A stretch of 64,000 bases of DNA from Mycolicibacterium moriokaense (GTDB lineage Bacteria > Actinomycetota > Actinomycetes > Mycobacteriales > Mycobacteriaceae): the NCBI RefSeq assembly GCF_003201655.1, contig NZ_QJJU01000023.1, positions 33,141 through 97,140 on the forward strand, given 5' to 3'. This document shows positions 9,050-17,470 of the stretch, piece after piece. Each line of letters begins with the position of its first letter. The first letter of the stretch is position 1. The notes beneath the pieces were generated by a model. It had not been told where the DNA came from. It saw only the letters and a list, made by a program, of their open reading frames with translations, and did not search any database. The position numbers and the translations under genes are program-made.

Positions 9050-9430
9050 TCAGGTGGTAACCCAGACGCGGAAGTTGTGAAGAGCTTCAGCGAGGTTGGT
9101 TGGGCCGCAGGCCGCGTGGAAGGTGTCTTTCTCGGTCCAGGTCACGCACCAGTCATCTTCGCTGCGGTGGGTTTCTTGTCGCTCATAACTGGCCGGCGCG
9201 GGGCTGCGATCTGGAAGGTCGATCTTCACCTGCCATCCGGGGTTGTCCAGCGTGGAGATGCTGATGCCGTAGCCGTGCTCCCAGGTGCCGTCGCACTGGC
9301 TGATGTACCACGCCTGCAACCAAGTCCACACGTCTGGCCGATCGGGGTCGTATACGAAGCTGGGTCCCACGGACTGGAGGATAGTGGGTGGAGTGGATGT
9401 TGCGCGGTTAGGTGGGGATGTGCGTGGCAT
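9050..9430 (-). CDS. Immunity protein 53 (Imm53) family
   Basis: A 126-residue soluble protein. The central motif WLQAWYISQCDGTWEHGYG, followed by STLDNPGWQVKIDL, is the Imm53 signature, an immunity family tied to contact-dependent or polymorphic toxins. The first roughly 25 residues (Pro/Thr-rich) look non-conserved, so the true start may lie further downstream. No toxin gene is visible next to it; a small secreted protein lies upstream on the other strand. It may be an orphan that protects against toxins from neighbouring strains. Confidence 0.8.
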   Translation of the reverse strand: MPRTSPPNRATSTPPTILQSVGPSFVYDPDRPDVWTWLQAWYISQCDGTWEHGYGISISTLDNPGWQVKIDLPDRSPAPASYERQETHRSEDDWCVTWTEKDTFHAACGPTNLAEALHNFRVWVTT

Positions 9431-9525
9431 CGGGCGGGCGAAATTGGTTGACGGTGTTGATCTACGAGGTTCAGGCGACCTCCGGTCCAGCGGTTTCTGG
9501 TTCGGCGTTTGATGGTACGGGAGTG

Positions 9526-9843
9526 ATGTCGATGGGTCGTTCCAACAACACCCGCCCTATCCGACGACACCGAGGTCGCCTGACCCGCCTGAACCGGGGT
9601 CGACAGCCAGGCAATACCATTGGCACATGCTCAAAAGGGCTGGTAGCCGCGCTGGCCATCGTGTCGATCGGTCTCTTGGGGTCGCCAACGGCGCACACCG
9701 CGCCTTGCGTTGACGGTGACAGCGGGCTCACCGCTCGCGGCGACTACTACATATGTCAAAGCGGAGTCTGGGTGCACGTCATACCCCCAGGCACGCCGCC
9801 AGGAGCCCAACGGCTACCACCAACTATTGACCCCACGAGCTGA
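9526..9843 (+). CDS. Small secreted protein of unknown function
   Basis: About 105 residues. A basic N-terminus is followed by a hydrophobic segment (GLVAALAIVSIGLLGSP) and a cleavage-like AHTAPC, giving a short mature domain with CVDGDSGLTARGDYYICQSG and a proline-rich end. Two cysteines could form a disulphide. This resembles small exported mycobacterial proteins of unknown role. The start at 9526 is one of two closely spaced ATGs. Confidence 0.55.
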   Translation: MSMGRSNNTRPIRRHRGRLTRLNRGRQPGNTIGTCSKGLVAALAIVSIGLLGSPTAHTAPCVDGDSGLTARGDYYICQSGVWVHVIPPGTPPGAQRLPPTIDPTS

Positions 9844-9919
9844 CCACACGCCAGCCGTCCCAACCACCCACCACCGACCTGAAATCCCGTGTGCGACAAA
9901 CTTCATCCACAGAATTTGA

Positions 9920-10030
9920 CAATATCTCTTGATCTCGCAGGGGGTGTGGGTGTGCCTGGATGCCGCAGCGTACTCGGCTGGGGTTCGGTAGCCCAGGGCC
10001 GAGTGTCGGTGCCGTTGGCTGTGGCAGGCG
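9920..10030 (-). mobile_element. IS3-family transposase C-terminal remnant
   Basis: The minus strand encodes RHSALGYRTPAEYAA, the conserved C-terminal end of IS3-family integrase-type transposases. Only about 35 codons are recognisable. The rest is lost toward the TetR gene at 10131, so this is a scar of an old insertion and not an active element. Confidence 0.7.
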
Positions 10031-10130
10031 GTCGACAGCGGCCAGTCCCCCACGGGCCTGGTCGAGTCCTTGTAGCAGTGGATGTTTGGCGTTTTGCAGG
10101 GTGCTTATCTGGCCGAAGAGTGGCTCCGGT

Positions 10131-10700
10131 CTAGAGGTCCTTGAGTGCGGCCGCAGTCTGAGTGAGGATGTCATCGGATAGATCGACGTCGCCGACCGCT
10201 CGCGCTACTGCAACGGCCCCGACCAGCGCGCTGAGTACTACGTAGGCGCGTCGTCGATCACCAGCGGCATCCGAGGTTGAGATCAATCCGGCTAGAACCT
10301 CGAGATACTGTTCAACTTGGCGACTGTAGGCGACGCGGGGCCAATCATCGGCACGCGAAATGTCCTCAGCCAACGCAGTCACTGCGCATCCGGTTTCCGG
10401 GTGGTCGCGATGGGCGGGACTCAGGTAGCCGTCGACGATCGCCTTGAACGCCCGCTTGCCACCTCGGGTGGTGGCAGCCATGGTCCGCTTGCTTCCCTGA
10501 GCCAGGGCGCACTCCACGGCGGCGCCGATGAGATCATCGCGGGAATTGAAATGTCGGTAGAAGGCGCCGTGTGTCAGGCCGGCTTCCTGCATCAGGTCCG
10601 CTACGCGGACTCCGTCGATGCCATCACGACGTATCCGGGCCGCAGCGATGTTGACGATTCGATCGTGGCTCGCCGCCTTGTCAGCCTGCGAACTACCCAC
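10131..10700 (-). CDS. TetR-family repressor
   Basis: 189 residues. The N-terminal HTH (about 15-60) contains GIDGVRVADLMQEAGLTHGAFYRHF, and the C-terminal region is an all-helical ligand domain with the TetR_C type seen in AcrR/NemR-like proteins. A near-perfect 14-base palindrome sits 40 bases upstream of its start, and a longer inverted repeat precedes the divergent enoyl-CoA hydratase gene. It probably represses itself and the rightward enoyl-CoA hydratase/MDR operon. The ligand is unknown. Confidence 0.88.
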   Translation of the reverse strand: MGSSQADKAASHDRIVNIAAARIRRDGIDGVRVADLMQEAGLTHGAFYRHFNSRDDLIGAAVECALAQGSKRTMAATTRGGKRAFKAIVDGYLSPAHRDHPETGCAVTALAEDISRADDWPRVAYSRQVEQYLEVLAGLISTSDAAGDRRRAYVVLSALVGAVAVARAVGDVDLSDDILTQTAAALKDL

Positions 10701-10739
10701 GAATGAACCTCCGACCGATGCGACATCAGTTTGCTGCTA

Positions 10740-10753
10740 ACGATTATAGTCGT
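10740..10753. promoter_or_regulatory. Palindrome upstream of TetR gene (candidate operator)
   Basis: ACGATTATAGTCGT matches its own reverse complement at 12 of 14 positions and lies 40 bases before the TetR start. The position suits autoregulation. Confidence 0.45.
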
Positions 10754-11045
10754 CATCTTGTTGAGGTAAACGCAACCACCCAGTCGTGACGGGACGCCGG
10801 CCGATGACGCTCGGAATCGACCGGTACTGCTATCGCCAAATCTTGGACCACGACTAGCCTCGGTGAACACCTGCGGTCCAATCCGGCGGCCGAACCGATC
10901 GCACCCTGCGAATGTCAACTCGATTGGGCGCCACCGTGGCTCATCACAAGGGCGGTGTGTGCGTCTCTGAGCGACCATCACCGCCAGAGACCTGATTCAC
11001 CACAGGCAGAGGGCGCCGAGCAGAGCATGACAACCCGCTCTTGAC

Positions 11046-11073
11046 AATGAGGATGATGACTGTCATCCTCATT
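11046..11073. promoter_or_regulatory. 11-bp perfect inverted repeat before enoyl-CoA hydratase gene (candidate operator)
   Basis: The arms AATGAGGATGA and TCATCCTCATT are exact reverse complements separated by six bases. A TTGACA overlaps the left arm and could be the -35 box of the rightward operon starting at 11145. An operator for the adjacent TetR protein is the simplest reading. A terminator is unlikely because there is no following U-tract. Confidence 0.5.
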
Positions 11074-11144
11074 TCAAACGGCCAAATGTACTGCGCACCT
11101 GACGCTTCCGGTGTGCAGCGCCCTGGAACGGAGGAATCCTTCGG

Positions 11145-11980
11145 ATGACCGCCTCATTGACCCAGTTCACGATCACCGAGGTATCGACCGGATATTGGCG
11201 GGTGACGTTCAGTAATCCGCCAATAAATTTCGCGGATCCAGACACCATCATCGAGCTACAACAATTGGTTGGTCTCATCGAGTCCGAGGACACGTTGCAG
11301 GTCGTCGTGCTGGACAGTGCCAACCCCGACTTCTTCATCAATCGCTACGACGTCTCCCGTGTGGCGGAGACCCTGTGGCGCCCGGGCCGACTAGTCTGCC
11401 AGCGTTCATCGACATCACGACACGGCTGACCACCTCGCCGGTCGTGACCATCGCGTCCATCCGAGGTCGCACTCGAGGCGGGGGTGCCGAGATTGCCCTG
11501 GCATGTGACATGCGTTTCGCAAGCCTGCAGCGAGCGATCTTCGGGCAACCCGAAGTGGGTGCCGGACTTCTCCCGGGCGGCGGCGGGATTGAGCGCCTGC
11601 CCCTTCTCGTCGGACGGGCCCGGGCACTGGAAATTGTTCTCGGCAGTGACGATTTCGACGCGGCGACGGCGGCGAAGTACGGCTGGGTGAATCGCGCGCT
11701 CCCTGATGATGAGCTTGATGGCTACGTCGACAACCTTGCCCGGCGCATCGCGTCGTTCGACAAGCCTGCGCTGGCTGAGGCGAAGCAGCTGATCAATCGC
11801 AGGACCCTGCCCTCCGCTGATGACCTGATCCAGACACAGGACGTATTTCTCGGCGCATTTTCACGGCCAAGTGTGCAAGAGCGGGGGGCCAGACTCCGCC
11901 GCAGGGCCTCTGAGGTGGGTCCTGACTTCGAGGCACGTATGGGCCACTACCTTGCCGATCTCGGCGCTGCGGGCACCTGA
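11145..11980 (+). pseudogene. Enoyl-CoA hydratase/isomerase gene with one-base frameshift
   Basis: The N-terminal part (MTASLTQFTITEV, then FSNPPINFADPDTI and VVVLDSANPDFFIN) and the crotonase core (RGRTRGGGAEIALACDMRF, then GQPEVGAGLLPGGGG) are in different frames. The shift lies at the C-run 11371-11373: one more C would give ETPVAPGPTS and join the two parts. No other defect is seen. The intact protein would be about 278 residues and act on enoyl-CoA or a related acyl-CoA. Its stop lies 5 bases before the MDR gene, so they form an operon. Confidence 0.78.
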
Positions 11981-11985
11981 CCCCT

Positions 11986-13128
11986 ATGACCGCAGATTTG
12001 CCCGAGAATGCACTGGAACTGCGTTCGTTGGTGACGTCGCACGGCACCCTTGAGCTGTCACTGCACGAGGTCCCAATTCCAGTTCCCGCCGCTAACGAGG
12101 TGTTGGTGCGGGTGGAAGCCTCGCCGATCAACCCATCGGATTTGGGACTTCTCCTTGCCGGCGCGGACATGACTACTGCGCACGTCGCCGGCGCGCCGGA
12201 GCGCCCCGTCGTCACAGCATCGCTGACGGAGGACATGATGCGAGCGCTCGCGGCGCGAGTGGATAGATCGCTTCCGGTGGGTAATGAGGGCGCGGGCACC
12301 GTCGTGGCCGCGGGGTCCTCGTCAACAGCTCAGGCCCTCCTCGGAAAGACGGTGGCGATCGCCGGCGGATCGATGTATGCGCAATACCGCGCGGTTGACG
12401 GTGCCGCGTGTCTTGTTCTGCCCGAAGGGATAACGGCCAGAGAAGGGGCTTCGTCGTTTGTCAATCCCCTCACGGCGCTCGGAATGGTGGAAACCATGCG
12501 TCGCGAAGGTCACCCCGGCCTCGTACACACGGCTGCCGCGTCGAATCTTGGCCAGATGCTCGTCAAACTCTGCGTTGAGGACGGCGTACCGCTGGTCAAT
12601 ATCGTCCGCAAACCCCATCAAGAAGAGCTTCTAAGGTCGCTGGGCGCGGTCTATGTATGCAACTCGACATCACCCACCTTCGTGGCGGAGCTGATCGAGG
12701 CACTGAAGGCGACATCCGCGACGCTTGCGTTCGACGCCACTGGCGGAGGAAATCTCGCAAGTCAAATTCTCACCGGCATGGAGGCAGCGGCCAACTCAAC
12801 TGCCAAGGGGTACTCGGGGTACGGGTCAAGCGTGCACAAGCAGGTCTACATCTACGGTGGCCTCGACCCCCGTCCGACGGTGCTTACGAGAAACTTCGGC
12901 TTCGCATGGAGCGTGGGAGCGTGGCTGCTTACCCCATTCCTTCAGAACGTCGGGCCCGCAGCTTTAGGTCGGCTCCGAGCCCGCGTGGCCAAGGAACTAA
13001 CCACGACGTTCGCGAGTACCTATACGCAGGAGGTATCACTCGCTGGTGTGCTCAAGCCCGACGCCTTCACTAGCTACATAAGGCCGGCGACTGGGGAGAA
13101 GTTCCTCGTGACCCCGCACATACCCTAG
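11986..13128 (+). CDS. Medium-chain dehydrogenase/reductase (quinone oxidoreductase-like)
   Basis: 380 residues. A GroES-like N-terminal domain (NEVLVRVEASPINPSD, VGNEGAGTVVAAG) is followed by a Rossmann domain (PGLVHTAAASNLGQMLVKLC). The cysteine and histidine ligands of zinc alcohol dehydrogenases are missing, so it belongs with zinc-free enoyl or quinone reductases. An insertion around residues 55-80 (AGADMTTAHVAGAPERP) is found in some mycobacterial members. It follows the enoyl-CoA hydratase by 5 bases. The substrate is unknown. Confidence 0.82.
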   Translation: MTADLPENALELRSLVTSHGTLELSLHEVPIPVPAANEVLVRVEASPINPSDLGLLLAGADMTTAHVAGAPERPVVTASLTEDMMRALAARVDRSLPVGNEGAGTVVAAGSSSTAQALLGKTVAIAGGSMYAQYRAVDGAACLVLPEGITAREGASSFVNPLTALGMVETMRREGHPGLVHTAAASNLGQMLVKLCVEDGVPLVNIVRKPHQEELLRSLGAVYVCNSTSPTFVAELIEALKATSATLAFDATGGGNLASQILTGMEAAANSTAKGYSGYGSSVHKQVYIYGGLDPRPTVLTRNFGFAWSVGAWLLTPFLQNVGPAALGRLRARVAKELTTTFASTYTQEVSLAGVLKPDAFTSYIRPATGEKFLVTPHIP

Positions 13129-13352
13129 TGACTCGTACGCAGACTCCATGCGGATCGCAGGAAACGATCGAGCCTTGCTCGACGACCAGTGCGCGTGTAC
13201 CGGCTGAACTTGTGGAGCCCCACAAGAACTCGGCTGTCCGCCAGACCACATCACCGTGACCGATTCAAATCGATGGCGTGCCTAAAGCCCCTCCGAGGCG
13301 GTGACGATCCCCGTCACTGAGTCGGGGAGCGGGAATCAGGCGGGTGGTGTTG

Positions 13353-13517
13353 TCAGCGGCCGGCGAACACCGCATGTCCCGGACCGGACTTCAGAAACGC
13401 ATGGATGCCACTGCGGGCGTCGTCGGTATCAAACAGATCGGCGACCGATTGAGCGGCTCCCTCGGCTCTGATGGTGTCTCTCTCGGCCTTGACAGTGGAA
13501 CTACAGCCGATCACCCG
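13353..13517 (-). pseudogene. Enoyl-CoA hydratase C-terminal remnant
   Basis: The minus strand reads AERDTIRAEG, then ADLFDTDDARSGIHAFL and GPGHAVFAGR before a stop at 13353. This is a typical C-terminal end of an enoyl-CoA hydratase. Upstream the frame stops at once, so only about 50 codons survive, next to the carboxymuconolactone-decarboxylase-like gene. Confidence 0.65.
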
Positions 13518-13520
13518 GCT

Positions 13521-14081
13521 TTAGCTTGCGCGGTCGATCTGGTCGCGGGAGTATTCAATGACGGGCGCGGAGTCGCCGTAGATGTCGAGTGTGTGGATGA
13601 AGCGGTGCAGCCCCATCGCCGAAGCGCATGTGAAGCCGAGTTCGACGATCTGGGCGGCGGTGAAGTGATCGCCGAGGCGCCGATAGAACTCGTCGTCGAT
13701 CGAATGGTGGTCGGCCGAGAGCCGATCGAGGAACTCGATGGCGGTCTGCTCCTGCGGCGTCAACGTGTCGCGGTCGGGGGCGAGAAGACACGCAACGTCG
13801 CTATCGGAGATCGAGTCGTGCTTACGCGATTGGCTGCACGGTTCACATTCGCCGAGTTGGGCACTCCGGATGCGGATGAGCTCCAGCAGCCGCCCACCGA
13901 CCAGCGAGTCGGCCCCCAGATGTGTGCGTGCCATGTTCACCTGCGCGAGTTGGGCACTGCGGTAGGCGAAGATCTGCAGCGGCACCGGGGTTGCGTAGAG
14001 CCCGGCGGCCACACCGGCTTCGACGATTTCGCGGGATTGGGCACTGAGCTCATCCATGGGAATTGGTGCGATACGTGGCAT
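13521..14081 (-). CDS. Carboxymuconolactone decarboxylase/AhpD-like protein
   Basis: 186 residues of the all-helical AhpD/CMD fold. The conserved ECEPCSQSRKH near residues 78-88 carries the CxxC and downstream His of the thioredox-type active site, which points to a peroxidase or hydroperoxidase-like member and away from a true decarboxylase. It diverges from an SDR gene starting at 14159, and the 77-base gap must hold both promoters. Role unknown; such genes are common in mycobacterial catabolic clusters. Confidence 0.85.
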   Translation of the reverse strand: MPRIAPIPMDELSAQSREIVEAGVAAGLYATPVPLQIFAYRSAQLAQVNMARTHLGADSLVGGRLLELIRIRSAQLGECEPCSQSRKHDSISDSDVACLLAPDRDTLTPQEQTAIEFLDRLSADHHSIDDEFYRRLGDHFTAAQIVELGFTCASAMGLHRFIHTLDIYGDSAPVIEYSRDQIDRAS

Positions 14082-14158
14082 CCCTTGAAGCTATCGTCAC
14101 TCGGGTCGGTTCGGTAGCCGTTCAAAGGATGATTGGCGTGGCGAGGGAGGCCGCACAG

Positions 14159-14932
14159 ATGGCTCGATTGGTCGGCAAGGTGGCCATCGTGACGGGCGGC
14201 GGTGGTGGTATCGGTGCAGCCACGGTGAAGGCGCTGGCAGCCGGCGGCGCCTCGGTTGCCGTCGTCGATATAGACGAGGCGAAAGCGGCCGACGTCGTCG
14301 CGGACGTTGGTGCAGCCGGAGGCGACGCGATCGCCGTGGGCGGCGACTTGTCGGTCGAGGCGGCGGCGGCAGCGGCGGTGCAGGCCACCGTCGACCGCTT
14401 CGGCCGCGTGGACATCCTGCACAACAACGCCGCGCTGACGGCGCCCGACTTCCTGTCGCGCGACACCACGGTGCCCGACATGGCGCTCGAGGTGTGGGAG
14501 CGGTCGGTTGCCGTCAACCTGAACTCGCAGATGCTGATGTGCAAGCACGCGATCCCGGCGATGGTCCGAACCGGCGGCGGCTCGATCATCAATATGTCGT
14601 CGGGGGCCGCGATGTCGGCTGACCGCACCCGCGTGGCTTACGCCGTCGCCAAAGCCGGTGTCAACACGTTGACGATGTATGTGGCGGCCAGTCATGGGAA
14701 GCAGGGCATTCGCGCGAATACCATTGTGCCGGGCCTGATCCTGACCGATGCCGTCAAGGCGCATCTCCCCGAAGAGGTGTTGGCGGACTTGTCGAAGTCC
14801 ACCTTGACGCCCTACGTCGGCCAGCCCGCGGATGTCGCGGATCTCGTGGTGTTTCTGGCTTCCGACGAATCGCGATACATCACCGGTCAGCTGATCCGCA
14901 TCGACGGGGGCATGTCGGTGCGCGTGCCGTGA
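14159..14932 (+). CDS. Short-chain dehydrogenase/reductase (SDR)
   Basis: About 257 residues. The NAD-binding TGGGGGIG motif is near residue 13-20, NNAA near 93, a catalytic Ser in the NMSSGAA region, and YAVAK supplies Tyr and Lys. GLILTDAV and ITGQLIRIDGG complete the classical SDR pattern. The ATG at 14159 (MARLVGK) is preferred because GGGAGG lies upstream at proper spacing; earlier in-frame starts lack one. The acidic residue after the second strand (VVDIDEA) favours NAD(H). The end faces the convergent SDR at 14942. Confidence 0.88.
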   Translation: MARLVGKVAIVTGGGGGIGAATVKALAAGGASVAVVDIDEAKAADVVADVGAAGGDAIAVGGDLSVEAAAAAAVQATVDRFGRVDILHNNAALTAPDFLSRDTTVPDMALEVWERSVAVNLNSQMLMCKHAIPAMVRTGGGSIINMSSGAAMSADRTRVAYAVAKAGVNTLTMYVAASHGKQGIRANTIVPGLILTDAVKAHLPEEVLADLSKSTLTPYVGQPADVADLVVFLASDESRYITGQLIRIDGGMSVRVP

Positions 14933-14941
14933 CGGCGACCG

Positions 14942-15751
14942 CTAGTGCGTTGGTCCCAGCACGTAGTCGCCGGTACCCGGATGGTGGTACCAGCCGCATG
15001 ACGCCTGCGTTCCGCCGTCGACATGGATGGTCTGTCCGGTGATGTAGCTGGACATGTCCGAGGCGAGAAAGACCGCGGCGCCGGCAATGTCGTCGACATG
15101 GCCAGCGCGGCCCATCGGCACCACGAGGCGAAACTGCTCCTCGGCGTTGGGCGGCGCGATCGCAGCGAGGCCCTCGGTGAAGGTGATGTCGGGAGCCAGG
15201 GCGTTGATCCGGATGCCATGGGGCGCCAGCTCGAGGGCTGCGGTCTTGGTGTAGCTGATGACACCGGCCTTGGCTGCCGCGTAGGCCGCGAAACCCGGTG
15301 CCGCCCTGATGCCCTCGATCGAGGTCACGTTGATGATGCTGCCCGATAGCGTGTGCTCCACGATCACGCGAGCCACCCGCTGCGTGCACAGGTACACATG
15401 CCGAAGGTTGGCCTTGTACAAAGCGTCCCACCCGTTCTCCCTGGTCTCCAGGATGGGCGAATGGAACAGTCCGCCAGCGTTATTCACCAGAATGGTCACT
15501 GGGCCGAGCTCCGCGACGGTTCTCTCCAGCGCGGCATCCACCTGTGCGCTGTCTCGGACATCGGTGGCTATTCCCAGCGCGCCGATCTCAGACGCCGCGG
15601 CGGCGCACGATGCCATGTCACGCTCCCAGATCGCGACCGACGCACCGAATGCCTTGAGACCTGCCGCGACACCGCGCCCAATGCCGGCACCGCCGCCGGT
15701 GACGACCGCGACGCGGTCCGTCAGAAGAGTCCTCGTGGGGTCGATTGACAT
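14942..15751 (-). CDS. Short-chain dehydrogenase/reductase (SDR)
   Basis: 269 residues with TGGGAGIGRG near residue 19, NNAGG near 91, a catalytic Ser in NVTSIEG, YAAAK for the Tyr/Lys pair, and SYITGQTIHVDGG near the end. The C-terminus is extended by about 20 residues (CGWYHHPGTGDYVLG). It is convergent with the previous SDR and divergent from the epimerase at 15832. The intergenic region between it and the epimerase carries an inverted repeat that may control both. Confidence 0.88.
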   Translation of the reverse strand: MSIDPTRTLLTDRVAVVTGGGAGIGRGVAAGLKAFGASVAIWERDMASCAAAASEIGALGIATDVRDSAQVDAALERTVAELGPVTILVNNAGGLFHSPILETRENGWDALYKANLRHVYLCTQRVARVIVEHTLSGSIINVTSIEGIRAAPGFAAYAAAKAGVISYTKTAALELAPHGIRINALAPDITFTEGLAAIAPPNAEEQFRLVVPMGRAGHVDDIAGAAVFLASDMSSYITGQTIHVDGGTQASCGWYHHPGTGDYVLGPTH

Positions 15752-15792
15752 GGCGAAACTCTAGAACGACGCCAACAGGAGTGTTACATTAC

Positions 15793-15816
15793 TTACGTTT
15801 CATGTCATATACGTAA
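15793..15816. promoter_or_regulatory. TTACGT/ACGTAA inverted repeat in divergent promoter (candidate operator)
   Basis: TTACGT and ACGTAA are separated by 12 bases in the 80-base gap between the leftward SDR and the rightward epimerase-TetR operon. The sequence here is markedly AT-rich. A site for the TetR encoded at 16830 is a reasonable inference. Confidence 0.45.
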
Positions 15817-15831
15817 AGAAAATTTTGCGGG

Positions 15832-16833
15832 GTGAGAATCGTGCCCAGCACCGTCTTCGTGACAGGCGCCACCGGTCAAACCGGGGCTAACGTTTGCGAA
15901 CAGCTGACCGCGCGCGGCGACCACGTGCGCGCTCTGGTTCGCAATCTTGACGACGCCACCGCGCTGGGCGAAATCGGCGTCGAACTCGTCAAGGGCGACA
16001 TCTCCGATCCCGACGACGTCCTTCGGGCCGCCAAGGGGGCTGAGGCTGCGATTCACTGCGCTGCACTACTGGGCGGCGCAAGCCAAGATCTTGCAGACTT
16101 CAAGGCCGTCAACATGATTGGCACAACGAACGTCCTCGACGCAGCAAAGGCGCACGGTTTCCGTCGTGTGGTCGCACTGAGCACTGCCACGTTCCTCAAC
16201 CTGAGCACCGACCTGCCGTTCGAGGAGGCGCCAGTCCTCGAGAAGCCACCCGACGACCCCTACACCGTGACCAAGCTTGCCGCGTTCCTCGAGGCGCAAA
16301 AGCGCGCGAAGGCCGGCGAGGACGTGCTGACGTGTCATCCCGGTGCGATCTACGGCCCGGGCCTTGTCGTCGAGCGTGCCTTGCACAGAACCAGTTTCAA
16401 CCGCGTGCTATTGGCCGGCATGCGGGGCCGAATCAAGCGGTACCTGTCATTCCCTGTTACCTGGGTAGCAGGTGCGGACGTGGCGGCGGGATCAATCGCC
16501 TCTCTTGATCGGGGCGTCGCCGGTGAGCGTTACCTGCTGATCGGCCGGCCGGAGGACACCTTCAGCACGGCGGGCGGCATCAACCGTGCCTGTGAGATCG
16601 CCGGAATCGACCACCGCGTCGATGATCTCGACTATCGCTCCGATCCGCAGGCGTTGACCGCGGAATTCGGTCCCACGTTGATGGCGATCGCCGAGGCGGC
16701 CGCGAAGACGGTACGTCGGCCGAGGACCGAGGACAGTCTCGCGAATCGGCGGCTCGGCTACCGGCCGATGTCCTTCGATGACGGGCTGCACCTACTAATT
16801 CGATGGCTACGCAAGCTCGGGCGGCTCGAATGA
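15832..16833 (+). CDS. NAD-dependent epimerase/dehydratase family protein (extended SDR)
   Basis: 333 residues. The N-terminus has the extended-SDR nucleotide motif VTGATGQTGANV, a later AIHCAALLGG, and the active-site region with YTVTKLAAFLEAQ (Tyr and Lys). HPGAIYGPG matches the substrate-binding loop seen in 3-beta-hydroxysteroid dehydrogenase-like and dihydroflavonol-reductase-like proteins. The GTG at 15832 follows a GGGG stretch; GTG at 15841 is an alternative. It overlaps the downstream TetR gene by 4 bases. It probably acts on a hydroxyl/keto group of a lipid or steroid-like substrate. Confidence 0.82.
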   Translation: MRIVPSTVFVTGATGQTGANVCEQLTARGDHVRALVRNLDDATALGEIGVELVKGDISDPDDVLRAAKGAEAAIHCAALLGGASQDLADFKAVNMIGTTNVLDAAKAHGFRRVVALSTATFLNLSTDLPFEEAPVLEKPPDDPYTVTKLAAFLEAQKRAKAGEDVLTCHPGAIYGPGLVVERALHRTSFNRVLLAGMRGRIKRYLSFPVTWVAGADVAAGSIASLDRGVAGERYLLIGRPEDTFSTAGGINRACEIAGIDHRVDDLDYRSDPQALTAEFGPTLMAIAEAAAKTVRRPRTEDSLANRRLGYRPMSFDDGLHLLIRWLRKLGRLE

Positions 16834-17432
16834 GCAGGCGCAGCGTCGCGACGGTGCCCGAACGATCGGGAGCCGCGACGGATCGCGGAGACTCCGCTAA
16901 ACGCATACTTACGGCCGCCCGGCAACTCGTTCTCCAGCAGGGCGCTCGCAGACTGTCGCTGACGGATGTAGCGACGCTCGCCGGGGTATCACGGCCCACG
17001 CTTTATCGCTACTTCCCGTCGAAAGAAGACTTGATCACCGCTTTAGGCAAGCTCGAGTATCGCCGCATCAATTCGGCGATGGACAACGCTATCTCGGCAT
17101 TGTCGGGCCGTAAGCGCCTCGAGGCCGCAGTCGATGTCGTCGCGCATTTCCTGTCCGAACAACCGCCCCGCAGCCTGATCGACCTCGACCCGGGCTTCGT
17201 GAACGACGAAGTAGCGCATGTGCTGCCTTTGATCACCGACGCGTTGACCGCTGTCCTGACGAAGTGCGCCAAAGAGGCCGACGTCGCCCTTCCCGCGACC
17301 CCGCGTGACATGGCAAGCACCATCGCACGAATAGCACTGAGCCACTATCTCTTTCCTGACAGCGACCCACGGGCGGCGCGTCGGCAGATCCGTGCCGCAG
17401 CCGGACTGTGCGGCCGGCGGCGTGAGCTCTAG
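16830..17432 (+). CDS. TetR-family regulator
   Basis: About 200 residues starting at an ATGA overlap with the epimerase stop; an upstream ATG at 16803 would overlap by 31 bases. The HTH (about 23-68) reads GARRLSLTDVATLAGVSRPTLYRYF. The C-terminal half is an all-helical ligand domain. It is co-transcribed with the epimerase and lies upstream of the hydrolase and amidohydrolase genes, so it likely controls this small catabolic operon and possibly the divergent SDR. Confidence 0.85.
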   Translation: MSRRSVATVPERSGAATDRGDSAKRILTAARQLVLQQGARRLSLTDVATLAGVSRPTLYRYFPSKEDLITALGKLEYRRINSAMDNAISALSGRKRLEAAVDVVAHFLSEQPPRSLIDLDPGFVNDEVAHVLPLITDALTAVLTKCAKEADVALPATPRDMASTIARIALSHYLFPDSDPRAARRQIRAAAGLCGRRREL

Positions 17433-17470
17433 GCCGCGGTTCCGCGCCCACATCGTTAGAGGGGTCCGCG

